Shown: positions 7,258 to 14,910 of the stretch, piece by piece
How the letters are laid out: each line of letters opens with the position of its first letter
Numbering within the stretch: position 1 is the first letter of the stretch
DNA from: JBOGFC01 sp050742155
GTDB lineage: Bacteria > Actinomycetota > Acidimicrobiia > Spongiisociales > JALYHC01
Direction of reading: 5' to 3'
Assembly: GCA_050742155.1 (NCBI GenBank)
Contig: JBOGFC010000089.1
Coordinates: 1 to 16,689, forward strand
DNA length: 16,689 nt
Program-made: the position numbers and the translations under genes
The notes under the pieces: generated by a model
The model's input: only the letters and a program-made list of their open reading frames with translations
Databases searched by the model: none
Told to the model about the DNA's origin: nothing

Positions 7258-8436
7258 ATGGCCCACCCCGCCTTCACCGAGCCGATCCTCCATGTGGACA
7301 TGGACGCCTTCTTCGTGGAGGTGGAGCGGCTCCGCGCTCCCGGTCTGCGAGGCCGGCCGGTCATGGTGGGTGGTCTGGGTGGCCGGGGCGTGGTTGCTTC
7401 GGCCTCCTATGAGGCCCGCCGCTACGGCGTCCGCTCGGCCATGCCCACCGCCCACGCCAAGCGTCTCTGTCCGAAAGGCGCCTTCCTTCCCACCGACCAC
7501 CGGCGCTACCGAGAGGTCTCCGGGGAAGTGTTCGCGGTGTTCCGGTCGTTCACCCCGTTGGTCGAGGGGGTGTCGCTCGATGAGGCCTTCCTCGATGTGG
7601 GCGGCCTGCGACTCAGCTTCCCCGACGGGGCGGCGGTCGGCGAGGCCATCCGGCAGCGCCTGAGAGAAGAGCTCGACTTGCCGGGCTCGGTGGGGGTGGC
7701 GCCCAACAAGCTGCTGGCCAAGCTGGCTTCGGAGACCGCCAAGCCGGACGGCCTCTGGCGGGTGCCGGCGGGAGTCGAGCTGGCCTTTCTCCACCCTCTG
7801 GGGGTGCGGTCGCTGCCGGGAGTGGGCGAGGCCACCCATGCCGCCCTGGAGCAGCTCGGCGTACGGACGGTCGGGGACCTGGCCGCCATCCCCCGGATCA
7901 CCCTGATCCGGCGCCTGGGAGAGGCGGCGGGAGGGTTGCTCCATGAGCTCGGCTGGGGGCGTGATCCGCGCCCGGTGGAACCCGACGGCCCGGCCAAGTC
8001 CGTGTCGGTCGAGCAGACCTATGGACGAGACCTGCACGGGCTGGAGGCGCTCGAGGGTGAGCTCCTCTCGCAGTGCGACCGGTTGGCCGACAGGCTCCGG
8101 CGGTCGGGGCTGGCCGGGTCGGTGCTCACCGTCAAGGTCCGCTTCGCAGACTTCACCACCCTCACCCGCTCCGCCACCCTGGCCGCTCCCACCGACGTGA
8201 CCAGGCATCTCTTCGGGTCCGCCCGGGAGCTGCTCCGCCGAGTGCCCCTGGGTCGTCCGGTTCGCCTGCTGGGCGTGGGCGTGAGTGGGCTCTTGGACGA
8301 GGGGACCCCCCGCCAGCTGGCCATCGACCGCCCGCCCGAGTGGGAGGAGCTGGCCGAGGCCGTCGACCGAGTACGCCTCCGCTTCGGCACCGGGGCGATC
8401 GGCCCGGCCCGGCTGGTGAGCCCTCCACAACCCTGA
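7258..8436 (+). CDS. dinB: DNA polymerase IV (Y-family, DinB)
   Basis: DinB is an error-prone Y-family polymerase for translesion synthesis. In 392 residues the metal-binding acids are Asp14 (HVDMDAFF) and Asp108/Glu109 (SLDEAF); the steric-gate aromatic is Phe18 or Phe19. The YEARRYGVRSAMP finger motif (51-63), the SVGVAPNKLLAKLASETAKPDG palm segment, a helix-hairpin-helix region (LPGVGEA) and a little-finger domain follow. Near the C-terminus, RQLAID resembles the beta-clamp-binding motif (QLxLF type). The length is usual for DinB. ATG 7258 begins directly before the first catalytic strand. DUF3040 follows with its own promoter, a pairing seen in other actinobacteria. Confidence 0.95.
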   Translation: MAHPAFTEPILHVDMDAFFVEVERLRAPGLRGRPVMVGGLGGRGVVASASYEARRYGVRSAMPTAHAKRLCPKGAFLPTDHRRYREVSGEVFAVFRSFTPLVEGVSLDEAFLDVGGLRLSFPDGAAVGEAIRQRLREELDLPGSVGVAPNKLLAKLASETAKPDGLWRVPAGVELAFLHPLGVRSLPGVGEATHAALEQLGVRTVGDLAAIPRITLIRRLGEAAGGLLHELGWGRDPRPVEPDGPAKSVSVEQTYGRDLHGLEALEGELLSQCDRLADRLRRSGLAGSVLTVKVRFADFTTLTRSATLAAPTDVTRHLFGSARELLRRVPLGRPVRLLGVGVSGLLDEGTPRQLAIDRPPEWEELAEAVDRVRLRFGTGAIGPARLVSPPQP

Positions 8437-8457
8437 TCGCCTGGCACGCCCTCGGCA

Positions 8458-8463
8458 TATAAT
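8458..8463 (+). promoter_or_regulatory. Consensus -10 box for the DUF3040 gene
   Basis: A perfect TATAAT lies 21 nt after the dinB stop. Transcription would begin near 8469-8471, giving a 5' leader of about 30 nt that carries AGGAGA before ATG 8501. The upstream in-frame ATG at 8462 overlaps the -10 box and could not be used from this promoter. The -35 region (around 8433-8440) is poor. Confidence 0.6.
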
Positions 8464-8500
8464 GGATCCTCCGGCGCAGCCGATCGGTGCAGGAGACTCC

Positions 8501-8854
8501 ATGCCGCTTGACGAGCGAGAACGGCGCATACTCGAAGAGATCGAGCGCCAGTTCTACGAGGAAGATCCCAAGCTGGTCGAAACGGTCCGCAAGACCTCCC
8601 TGGCCACCATCGGTCGAAGGAACTTGCGCCGCTCGGTGATCGGACTGGTGGTGGGGCTGGCCTTGATGCTGGCGACCTTCGTGCGCTACCCGCTCGTCGC
8701 GGTGGTCGGCTTCGGACTGATGGTGGTCTCGGCGTGGTTCGTGGTCACCATCCTCAGGCGGCCCAGCGTCAGGCACGGGTCTGTCGATGCCGGTCCGGAT
8801 CGCGTGGCAGCCTGGCTCGATCGACTTCGTGAAAGGTGGCGGTTCGGGCGCTAG
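8501..8854 (+). CDS. DUF3040 family small membrane protein
   Basis: The 117-residue product matches the actinobacterial DUF3040 pattern: a start of MPLDERERRILEEIERQFYEEDP, a short basic stretch, then two membrane helices (about 44-61 and 65-85) and a basic tail. The function of the family is unknown. It is usually found beside dinB and near the mraZ/dcw cell-division cluster, as I recall. ATG 8501 is preferred over 8462 because it restores the family's characteristic N-terminus and has AGGAGA 4-10 nt upstream. The TAG stop at 8852-8854 lies inside the likely -10 box of the next gene. Confidence 0.85.
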   Translation: MPLDERERRILEEIERQFYEEDPKLVETVRKTSLATIGRRNLRRSVIGLVVGLALMLATFVRYPLVAVVGFGLMVVSAWFVVTILRRPSVRHGSVDAGPDRVAAWLDRLRERWRFGR

Positions 8855-8857
8855 AGT
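8829..8857 (+). promoter_or_regulatory. Probable promoter of the MerR-type gene
   Basis: GTGAAA (8829-8834, four of six matches to TTGACA), a 17-nt spacer and TAGAGT (8852-8857). It overlaps the end of the DUF3040 gene and would give a leader of about 70 nt before the TTG start at 8935. Confidence 0.45.
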
Positions 8858-8934
8858 GACCGCCCACCGAAGGGGAGCCGGCACGACATCAGGGCGGCGG
8901 AGGCGAGGAGCGCCGCCACGGGGGAGAGAGCTTT

Positions 8935-9426
8935 TTGGAAGCGTTCACGGCGCAGCAGGCATCGAAGCTGACCGGCTGCACGGCACATCAACTTCGCTAC
9001 TGGGATCGGGTGGCCCTGGTCCAGCCGACCGTCCAAGGGACCGGAGGGCGCCCCGGCGTCCGGCGCCTCTACTCGTTCCGAGACCTGGTGGCGCTGCGGG
9101 TGGTGCGTAGCCTGCTCGACAACGGGATGTCGGTGCAGCGAGTGCGCCGGGCCTGGGACTACCTGCGGCGCACGGCCGATTTGGAGCGGCACCTCTCGGA
9201 GGTGAAGCTGGTCACCGACGGCCAGAGCATCTTCCGGGTGGCCTCTGACGACGAGGAGCTCCTCGACGCGCTGCGGGAGGGCCAGCTGGCCTTCTTCGTG
9301 GCCATCGACGAGATCGCCCGGGCGGTGGAGGAGGACGTGACCCGCTTCGAGCTGGATCGCGAGCAGTTCCTCGACGTCCTTCGTCAGGTCGAGGACGAGG
9401 TCGCCTCGGAGGCGTCGGGCTCGTAA
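8935..9426 (+). CDS. MerR-family transcriptional regulator
   Basis: The 163-residue protein has a MerR-type winged helix-turn-helix: TAQQASKLTGCTAHQLRYWDRVALVQPT (about 4-31), the wing with GGRPGVRRLYSFRDLVALRVV (about 37-57), and a following helix NGMSVQRVRRAW. The C-terminal half (about 80-163) is acidic and helical, lacks the metal-binding cysteines of classical MerR sensors, and may bind a protein or small ligand; its effector is unknown. Start TTG 8935 is supported by GGGGAGAGAG just upstream and by agreement with the domain's beginning; no ATG or GTG fits better. Its TAA stop ends at 9426, the base before the convergent transglutaminase stop. Confidence 0.85.
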   Translation: MEAFTAQQASKLTGCTAHQLRYWDRVALVQPTVQGTGGRPGVRRLYSFRDLVALRVVRSLLDNGMSVQRVRRAWDYLRRTADLERHLSEVKLVTDGQSIFRVASDDEELLDALREGQLAFFVAIDEIARAVEEDVTRFELDREQFLDVLRQVEDEVASEASGS

Positions 9427-11760
9427 CTACCCGCGGCGCCCGAGCGAGCGGAGCCGGTAGCCCGCCCATAGCCTCCTGGCCGCCGCGTAGTCCTCGGCCA
9501 GGATCGACTCCACCGTCAGCAGGGCGCGGTGCGCCACCGCCACCTTCTCCGGAGCCAGGGTGCGTGTCGGCCCGTAGACCGCCTCCGAGTAGACGGCCGC
9601 CAGCGGCGTCATGGCCGGCATGCTGGCGGCGGCCAGCTCGCGCGGAGTGAGGTGAGACAGAGGTTCCTCGCCCAGATCGGCGAGGCGGTCGACGATCTCC
9701 TCCCAGGCGGCGGTGATGTCACCCTCCTGGAGTCGAGCCAGCCGCCGCCGGCGGCGCCACCATTTGTAGACGGGGAGCGCCGTGGCGGCGATCACCACAC
9801 CGAGCAGCGCCCCGGCAAGCCGGCTCAGGCGGACTCCGGCCCCGACTTCCGGGAAGGGCACCAGCGCCCCGGGAGTGGGGCCGGGGTCGGCAAAGGGACT
9901 CTCCTCGTCGGGACTGGGGAGGTTGAGGTCCGCCTCGGTCACCGAGTCGGGCAGGTCGAGGTACTCGCGCGGATCGAAGCTGAGGCCGGCCATTGTGGCC
10001 GGGTTGATCCCGTCTCCGCGGGGGGTGGGGTCGAAGCGCACCCATCCCTGCGCGTCCATCCAGAGCTCCACCCAGGCGTGGGCGTTGCGGTCCCGCACCA
10101 CGATGTTCCCCTGCCCATCGACTTCCCCCGGGGTGAAGCCGAGCACCACTCGGGAGGGAATGCCGAGAACGCGGGCCATCACACCCATGGCGGTGGCGAA
10201 CTGCTCGCAGTAGCCGGTGTGGTAGTTGGGGCTCTCCGGGTCGAGGAGCCAGGCGGCCAGGTTGTCGGCGGAGTGCCCCGGGTCGATGTCGGTGGAGTAG
10301 GCGAACTGGGCCGGGTCGCGAAACCAAGTCTCCAGGACCAGGGCCTGCTCGAAGTCGGTGGCGGTGTTGAGGGTCAGGCGCCGCGCCAGGGCGCGGATCT
10401 CGGGATCGAGATCTTCCGGCAGGTCCAGGAGGCGGGCTACGTCGGGCGGACGGCGGCGCTCCAGCCGGGTCTCCACCGGCACCAGGGCGGTGGCTCCTTC
10501 GGCGGCGGCTCGCTGGAAGAGCGGGGAAAGGGCCCCTGGGCCGAGGCTGGCCAGCACCCGCAGATCGGGCTGTGGCACCTGCGAGGTGACCTGATAGCCC
10601 AGCCCGGGGTAGGTGAGGGCGTCGAAGCGCAGCGCCCCGTCCGGACGGACCCGGAACCCCTGCTCCAGCACCTCGGCTCCGGACCGCACCTCCACCGGGC
10701 TGTAGAGGGCGGGCAGCCACTCCATCCGGAGCGCCTCGATGTAGATGTCCTGGGTCACCGGGACGGTCGAGCCGGCGAAGACGTGCTCCGGGTCCTCCCA
10801 AGTTTCTTGGGGGATGGCTGCCGCCAGCTCACCGGCGTACCAGCTCTCACCGTCAAAGGTGTCGAGGCTGAGCAAGCGCCAGTAGAGAGCGGCCCGCTGG
10901 ACGTCTCCTTCCACCCGCACCCGGAAGACCGGGGTATCCGACTGGGAGACGAGCTGCTGTCGGATGCTGACGAAGGGGTTGTAGGCGATGCCCCCGTAGA
11001 ACCCGCCCCCCAGCCCGCCGGTCGTTCGCCAGTTGAGGATCCCGGAACGGGGGACCAGCGCCGCGGCCGGCGCGGTGAGAAGCATGGCGGCGATGGTCAG
11101 GCCGGCCACCACGGCCCCGGCGTGCTCCGGTCGCCAGCCCACCAGCCGGGTGCGGTCGGCCACCCGGGTGAGCAGTCCGGCCCCAAAGTTGCGTTCGTCG
11201 GCGGCCAGGGCGGCCAGACCCGCCCCGACGACGATGAGCAGCGCCGCCTCCCAGCGCGCCTCGGCGGGGCGGTGGTCGATGACCGCCAGCTGCAGATAGA
11301 AGAGCAACGGCGAAACCAGTGCTAGGTGGGGGTGGCCGCGCATGAGGCCCCACACCAGGAGTACCCCCAGCGCCCAGAAGGCGGCGGCCGCCAGCACCAC
11401 CAAACCGGCCACCGGCAGTACCGGGGCGGTGCCGTGGCGGAGGATGTCGTAGGCGAATGCCAGCTCGCCCCCCAGCCGCGGGAAGGTCTCCGCAGTGGGA
11501 AGAGCCAGCCAGGTGGTGTCCGGGGCGGCGATGCGAGAGGCGGCCAGCAAGAAGGCGCCGCCGTTGAAGACGAAGACCACCGGCCCCCCCCAGCCGTAGG
11601 AGAAGACGGTCCAGCTGATCGCCAGGCCCAGCACCGCCGCGGCGATGAGGGCCAGCTCCCACGGCGGGCCCTCGGCGGAGGGGCGAAGCAGCCGCTGCAT
11701 CCTGGCCAGGGCCAGGATGAGGGCTGCCCCTCCGGCTATCCAGCCGAGGCGATAGACCAT
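9427..11760 (-). CDS. Membrane transglutaminase-like protein (TgpA type, DUF4129-like tail)
   Basis: The 777 residues hold an N-terminal block of about six membrane helices (1-245), an extracytoplasmic domain containing a transglutaminase/papain-like core, one more membrane helix (about 655-675, ending in KWWRRRRR) and a cytoplasmic helical tail resembling DUF4129. The catalytic triad is visible: Cys518 in GYCEQFATAMG, His561 in RNAHAWVELW and Asp577 in VRFDPTP. The family is usually encoded with MoxR and DUF58 and is thought to modify or cross-link cell-surface proteins; its substrate is unknown. ATG 11760 (MVYRLGW) is chosen over GTG 11817 because it begins next to the first helix; it overlaps the DUF58 gene by 25 nt, and 11817 would overlap by 82 nt. 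Confidence 0.9.
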   Translation of the reverse strand: MVYRLGWIAGGAALILALARMQRLLRPSAEGPPWELALIAAAVLGLAISWTVFSYGWGGPVVFVFNGGAFLLAASRIAAPDTTWLALPTAETFPRLGGELAFAYDILRHGTAPVLPVAGLVVLAAAAFWALGVLLVWGLMRGHPHLALVSPLLFYLQLAVIDHRPAEARWEAALLIVVGAGLAALAADERNFGAGLLTRVADRTRLVGWRPEHAGAVVAGLTIAAMLLTAPAAALVPRSGILNWRTTGGLGGGFYGGIAYNPFVSIRQQLVSQSDTPVFRVRVEGDVQRAALYWRLLSLDTFDGESWYAGELAAAIPQETWEDPEHVFAGSTVPVTQDIYIEALRMEWLPALYSPVEVRSGAEVLEQGFRVRPDGALRFDALTYPGLGYQVTSQVPQPDLRVLASLGPGALSPLFQRAAAEGATALVPVETRLERRRPPDVARLLDLPEDLDPEIRALARRLTLNTATDFEQALVLETWFRDPAQFAYSTDIDPGHSADNLAAWLLDPESPNYHTGYCEQFATAMGVMARVLGIPSRVVLGFTPGEVDGQGNIVVRDRNAHAWVELWMDAQGWVRFDPTPRGDGINPATMAGLSFDPREYLDLPDSVTEADLNLPSPDEESPFADPGPTPGALVPFPEVGAGVRLSRLAGALLGVVIAATALPVYKWWRRRRRLARLQEGDITAAWEEIVDRLADLGEEPLSHLTPRELAAASMPAMTPLAAVYSEAVYGPTRTLAPEKVAVAHRALLTVESILAEDYAAARRLWAGYRLRSLGRRG

Positions 11761-12914
11761 GTCGATCGCACAGCTCGCAGCCAGGTGGCCGCCCAGGAGC
11801 CGTCGGTGGAGACGCACACGGTGACCGCTCCGGCGCGCTGGAACTCGAGCAGAGACTCCTCGCCGTCGGCGACCGAGAGGACGATCAGCCGCCCGAAGTC
11901 GCGCGCCAGCAGCAAGAAGGCGGCCAGGTCGTCGGCATCCGGCCGGCCGGTCACCATCACCAGGGCTCCACCCCCGGTCTCCCGGGCCAGCCGGGCGGCG
12001 GTGGCCCGCAGGTCGAGGGACTCCACCGGCTGGACGGTGGCCAGGGTCTCCATGGCCGCCTGGTAGCGATCCCCATCATGGACCCCGCTGGGGGCGGCCG
12101 CCCACACCCCCACCGAGAAGCCGATCCGGTGCAGGTGGCGGACCACCGAGGCGGTGCCCTGCACCGCCTTCTCGAAGGGGGCCAGGCTCCCATACGCGGA
12201 GCGGCGGGGGTCGAGGACCACCAGGGCTCGCGACTGCCAGGGGATCTCGAGCTGGCGGATCATCAGCTCCCCGCGCTTGGCGGACGAGCGCCAGTGCACC
12301 AGTCGCAGGTCGTCGCCGATCTGGTAGTCCCGCAGCGTGAAGAAGTCTTCGCCTCCCCGGTGGCTGAACTGGGGGCGGACCGCCTGCTGGGAGGGGTCGC
12401 GCCCCCGAACCGACGGGAGACCTTCCAGCTCCTCCACCGCCGGATAGACCACCAGGCGATCGGCCGGGCCGACCTCCCCGCCCCTGGTCGCCAGCCCGAA
12501 CGGGTCGGAGATGGTGAGCGAGACCGGCCCCACCCGGTAGATGCCCCGTCGCCGGCAGAGGATCTCGTAGCGGGCCCGCACGGGGACTCCCGGGCGCAAC
12601 CGGGCGGCCACGAAGCGGGCCGCTCCCAGTCCGGGGACCTCATCCTCGACGGCGAGGTTCCGAAGCGGTCGGCGGCCTTCGGCGGAGAGCGCCACCTCCA
12701 CCGTCGCCAGCTGTCCCTCGTGGAGAACGGCTGGGGCCAGCCGGCGGGCCACGGTGATCCCGGATCGGCCGAGCGCCACCGAGGCCCAGGCGGCCAGGGC
12801 GGCCAGCATCAGGAAGGAACCGAGCACGAGCAGCTCGACCTCTCCGAAAGCCACCCACAGCGTGACCGATCCGAGCCCGGCTCCCAGCGTCCCCCAACCC
12901 CGCGGGGTGAGCAT
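11736..12914 (-). CDS. DUF58 protein with von Willebrand A-like region
   Basis: The 392-residue protein starts with two membrane helices (about 8-47), then a beta-rich region, and the DUF58 signature LRDYQIGDDLRLVHWRSSAK (194-213) followed by a von Willebrand A-like fold with the partial metal site DPRRS (235-239). DUF58 proteins are partners of MoxR ATPases, and the pair is proposed to act in assembly or maturation of complexes at the membrane. ATG 12914 shares one base with the moxR stop (TGATG), so translation is coupled. The open frame extends upstream to 13616, but that part is moxR in another frame. It overlaps the transglutaminase start by 25 nt. Confidence 0.9.
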   Translation of the reverse strand: MLTPRGWGTLGAGLGSVTLWVAFGEVELLVLGSFLMLAALAAWASVALGRSGITVARRLAPAVLHEGQLATVEVALSAEGRRPLRNLAVEDEVPGLGAARFVAARLRPGVPVRARYEILCRRRGIYRVGPVSLTISDPFGLATRGGEVGPADRLVVYPAVEELEGLPSVRGRDPSQQAVRPQFSHRGGEDFFTLRDYQIGDDLRLVHWRSSAKRGELMIRQLEIPWQSRALVVLDPRRSAYGSLAPFEKAVQGTASVVRHLHRIGFSVGVWAAAPSGVHDGDRYQAAMETLATVQPVESLDLRATAARLARETGGGALVMVTGRPDADDLAAFLLLARDFGRLIVLSVADGEESLLEFQRAGAVTVCVSTDGSWAATWLRAVRSTWSIASAG

Positions 12915-13894
12915 CAGGGAGCCGCTCGGCTGCCCGGGACAGGAAGGGAGCGGACCACCGACTCCACCATGTCGGGAACGGTGGCCCCCCTCATGTGCGC
13001 CTCCGGGCGCAGGATGAGACGATGCTCGAGCACCGGATGGAGCAGGGCCTTCACGTCGTCGGGGATAACGTAGTCGCGGCCTTCGATGGCGGCCCGGGTG
13101 CGAGCCGCCCGTTGCAAGAAGAGCGCCGAGCGGGGGGAACCCCCCAAAAGCACGTCGGGATGCCGGCGAGTGGCCTCGACCAGGTCGATGATATAGGACT
13201 TGACCGAGGGGGCGATGTGCACCCGGCGGGCGATCGCTCCCATCTCCACCACCTCGTCCCCACTCACCACCGGCTCGAGGTCCTCGAAGGTGGAACGGAC
13301 GCCGTGCGTGTCGAGGATCTCCAGCTCCTTGGCGCGGCTCGGATAGCCGATCACCGTGCGCATCATGAACCGGTCGAGCTGCGACTCGGGCAGCGGATAG
13401 GTGCCCTCGTGCTCGATGGGGTTCTGGGTGGCCACCACCATGAAGGGAGGCGCAAGCACCCGGCTGATCCCGTCCATGGTCACCTGGCGCTCTTCCATGG
13501 CCTCGAGCAGGGCGGCCTGTGTCTTGGGGCTGGCCCGGTTGATCTCGTCCCCCAGCACGACGTTGGAGAAGATGGCGCCCGGCTTGAAGACGAAGGTGGA
13601 CGACTCGCGTTCCCACACCGAGACCCCGGTCACGTCGGAGGGCAGCAGGTCGGGCGTGAACTGGATACGGGAGAAGCGGCAGTCGATGGAACGGGCCAGC
13701 GACTTGGCGAGCAGCGTCTTGCCCACTCCCGGCACGTCCTCGATGAGGACGTGGCCCTCAGCCACCAGGCAGAGCGCCACCAGCTCGACCACGTCCCGCT
13801 TGCCCTGGATGACCCGCTCGATGTTGCCGACGATCGAGCGGAACCGCTCCGCCAACCACTCGACCCGGCCGGAAGCTACGGGCTCGGTCGTCAC
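12914..13894 (-). CDS. MoxR-family AAA+ ATPase
   Basis: The 326-residue ATPase shows Walker A PGVGKT (55-60), Walker B VVLGDE (112-117), sensor 1 ATQNP with Asn158, the arginine-finger segment SQLDRF (Arg175) and a sensor 2 arginine in GGSPRSAL. MoxR proteins are chaperone-like ATPases that act on partner proteins containing von Willebrand A domains, here most simply the DUF58 protein encoded next. GTG 13894 is preceded by GGGAGGAGAG at proper spacing. It is the first gene of a three-gene operon with DUF58 and transglutaminase. A TAGGCT box 31 nt upstream of the start codon suggests the promoter. Confidence 0.92.
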   Translation of the reverse strand: MTTEPVASGRVEWLAERFRSIVGNIERVIQGKRDVVELVALCLVAEGHVLIEDVPGVGKTLLAKSLARSIDCRFSRIQFTPDLLPSDVTGVSVWERESSTFVFKPGAIFSNVVLGDEINRASPKTQAALLEAMEERQVTMDGISRVLAPPFMVVATQNPIEHEGTYPLPESQLDRFMMRTVIGYPSRAKELEILDTHGVRSTFEDLEPVVSGDEVVEMGAIARRVHIAPSVKSYIIDLVEATRRHPDVLLGGSPRSALFLQRAARTRAAIEGRDYVIPDDVKALLHPVLEHRLILRPEAHMRGATVPDMVESVVRSLPVPGSRAAP

Positions 13895-13924
13895 TGGCTC
13901 TCCTCCCTCTGGGCGGACCCGGCC

Positions 13925-13930
13925 AGCCTA
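13925..13930 (-). promoter_or_regulatory. Probable -10 box of the moxR operon
   Basis: Minus-strand TAGGCT fits TANNNT; transcription from about 13918 gives a short leader holding the moxR ribosome binding site (AGGGAGGAG). No good -35 hexamer is seen at 16-18 nt upstream. Confidence 0.45.
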
Positions 13931-13987
13931 TCAACGGCTCGCCGGTCTGCATCTTCCGACGTCGCGCCGCCCGCGGTGGTTCCTTCC

Positions 13988-14015
13988 TTCACCCTGCGTG
14001 GCCCGGCCGTATAAT
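13988..14015 (+). promoter_or_regulatory. Promoter for the two unnamed genes at 14039-14910
   Basis: TTCACC (13988-13993), a 16-nt spacer and a perfect TATAAT (14010-14015). A transcript from about 14022 would carry AGAGGGG (from about 14030) before the GTG at 14039. It is divergent from the moxR operon, with about 57 nt between the two -35 regions' sides. Confidence 0.6.
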
Positions 14016-14038
14016 CGCCCAGGCTGCGCAGAGGGGCG

Positions 14039-14269
14039 GTGCGAGGCATACTGGGGCACCCGGAGCTGTGGCCGGAGTTGGTGCGGACGCTGGCGTCCGT
14101 GGCACCCGACGGCTGGTGGAGACGGTTTCCGTTTCTCCCCCGACCGGATCGGGGGTATCTGGCCTGGCGGATCTCGACGGCGTACGGGCGCGCCGATGCC
14201 CGGGTGCGGGACGAGGACCTCGTCGAGTACCTGAGGTGGAGGCGCCGGCAACGACGCCCGGGCACTTGA
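14039..14269 (+). CDS. Small Trp/Arg-rich conserved-looking protein, unnamed
   Basis: The 76-residue protein is basic and aromatic: GWWRRFPFLPRPDRGYLAWR in the middle, then TAYG and a C-terminal EDLVEYLRWRRRQRR. I recognise the general WWRR-PFLP-P-YL-R-TAYG pattern from small unnamed actinobacterial proteins but know no function. There is no signal peptide or membrane helix; the proline-rich aromatic core and arginine tail could suit nucleic-acid, lipid-surface or protein binding. The GTG start lies 23 nt after a perfect TATAAT box and has a GA-rich ribosome binding site. Its TGA overlaps the next gene's TTG (TTGA), pointing to coupled expression and perhaps a joint function. Confidence 0.7.
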   Translation: MRGILGHPELWPELVRTLASVAPDGWWRRFPFLPRPDRGYLAWRISTAYGRADARVRDEDLVEYLRWRRRQRRPGT

Positions 14270-14910
14270 AGGTGGCTCCGGCCTTCGATCTGCCCGAGCG
14301 GCTGCGGGCGGTTCCGGGCGTCGCCGAGGTCGAGCTGCAGGGCCCGGACGAGGCGCCCTCGGCGGTGCGGCTTCGTCTCGAGCCGGGCGCCGACCCCCGA
14401 GCGGTGCTGGACGAGGTGCAGCGGGTGGTGGGCGACAGCGGGCTGCGTCCCCGCCTGGCGCCGCCCCGGGCCCGTCTCCAGCCGGTGGCTCCACCCCCTC
14501 CTCCGTCGTCTGATGAAGAGGACATAGATATAGAGGAAGAGGGGCGGCCGGCTGTCTCAGGCCTGGTGCGCCTGAGCTCTCTCACCCTGGAGGAGCGGCC
14601 CGACCAGGTCACCGTGACGATCGGCGGGTCGGACGGGTCCTCGGCCAGCCGAACCGGCCCGGCCACGCCGCGGGGGCTCGAGGAAGCCATCATCAGGGCG
14701 GTGGCCGCTCTGGCGGTTCCGGGGGTGGAGCCGGCGCTGCTGTCACTGGAGGAGTCCGAGATCGCCGGCCGGCAGGTGATCACCGCCGTAGTGGAGGGGC
14801 CAGAGGGCCGCCCGGCGGCGGGGTCGGCGGTGGTGCAGGCGGGCCGCGCCTTCGCCGTGGCCAAGGCGGTGTGGGCGGCGCTCACGATGGAGGGCTACCT
14901 GGGAACCTAA
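14266..14910 (+). CDS. Unrecognised two-domain protein with acidic linker
   Basis: The 214-residue product has an N-terminal alpha/beta segment (about 5-62) containing VPGVAEVELQG and VRLRLEPGADPRAVLDEVQRVV, a beta-alpha-beta pattern like small ferredoxin-like domains. A proline-rich then acidic linker follows (75-93, PPPPPSSDEEDIDIEEE), and then a C-terminal alpha/beta domain (about 98-210) whose end, AGRAFAVAKAVWAAL, has the rhythm of a dimer or ligand-binding domain; by eye it faintly recalls the LeuA regulatory domain, which is a guess. No catalytic motif is seen. TTG 14266 is in a TTGA overlap with the previous stop; GTG 14272 is an alternative two codons later. The last codons and the stop lie in the inverted-repeat arm at 14903-14942. 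Confidence 0.7.
   Translation: MKVAPAFDLPERLRAVPGVAEVELQGPDEAPSAVRLRLEPGADPRAVLDEVQRVVGDSGLRPRLAPPRARLQPVAPPPPPSSDEEDIDIEEEGRPAVSGLVRLSSLTLEERPDQVTVTIGGSDGSSASRTGPATPRGLEEAIIRAVAALAVPGVEPALLSLEESEIAGRQVITAVVEGPEGRPAAGSAVVQAGRAFAVAKAVWAALTMEGYLGT

Noticed and set aside
6684..7364. Upstream extension of the membrane protein at 5973-6683 to a 463-residue product
   Set aside because: The extra part is Arg/Pro/Gly rich with no domain and overlaps the better-supported gene at 6749-7165 and the start of dinB.
7162..8529. Minus-strand open frame of 455 codons
   Set aside because: It lies opposite dinB, which has all catalytic motifs; it shows no domain and has shadow-frame composition.
9529..11325. 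Plus-strand open frame of 598 codons
   Set aside because: It is antisense to the transglutaminase, whose catalytic triad and helices are clear. Its composition (Gly, Arg, His, Pro rich) is typical of shadow frames in GC-rich DNA.
12995..14014. Plus-strand open frame of 339 codons
   Set aside because: Antisense to moxR, whose Walker and sensor motifs are intact.
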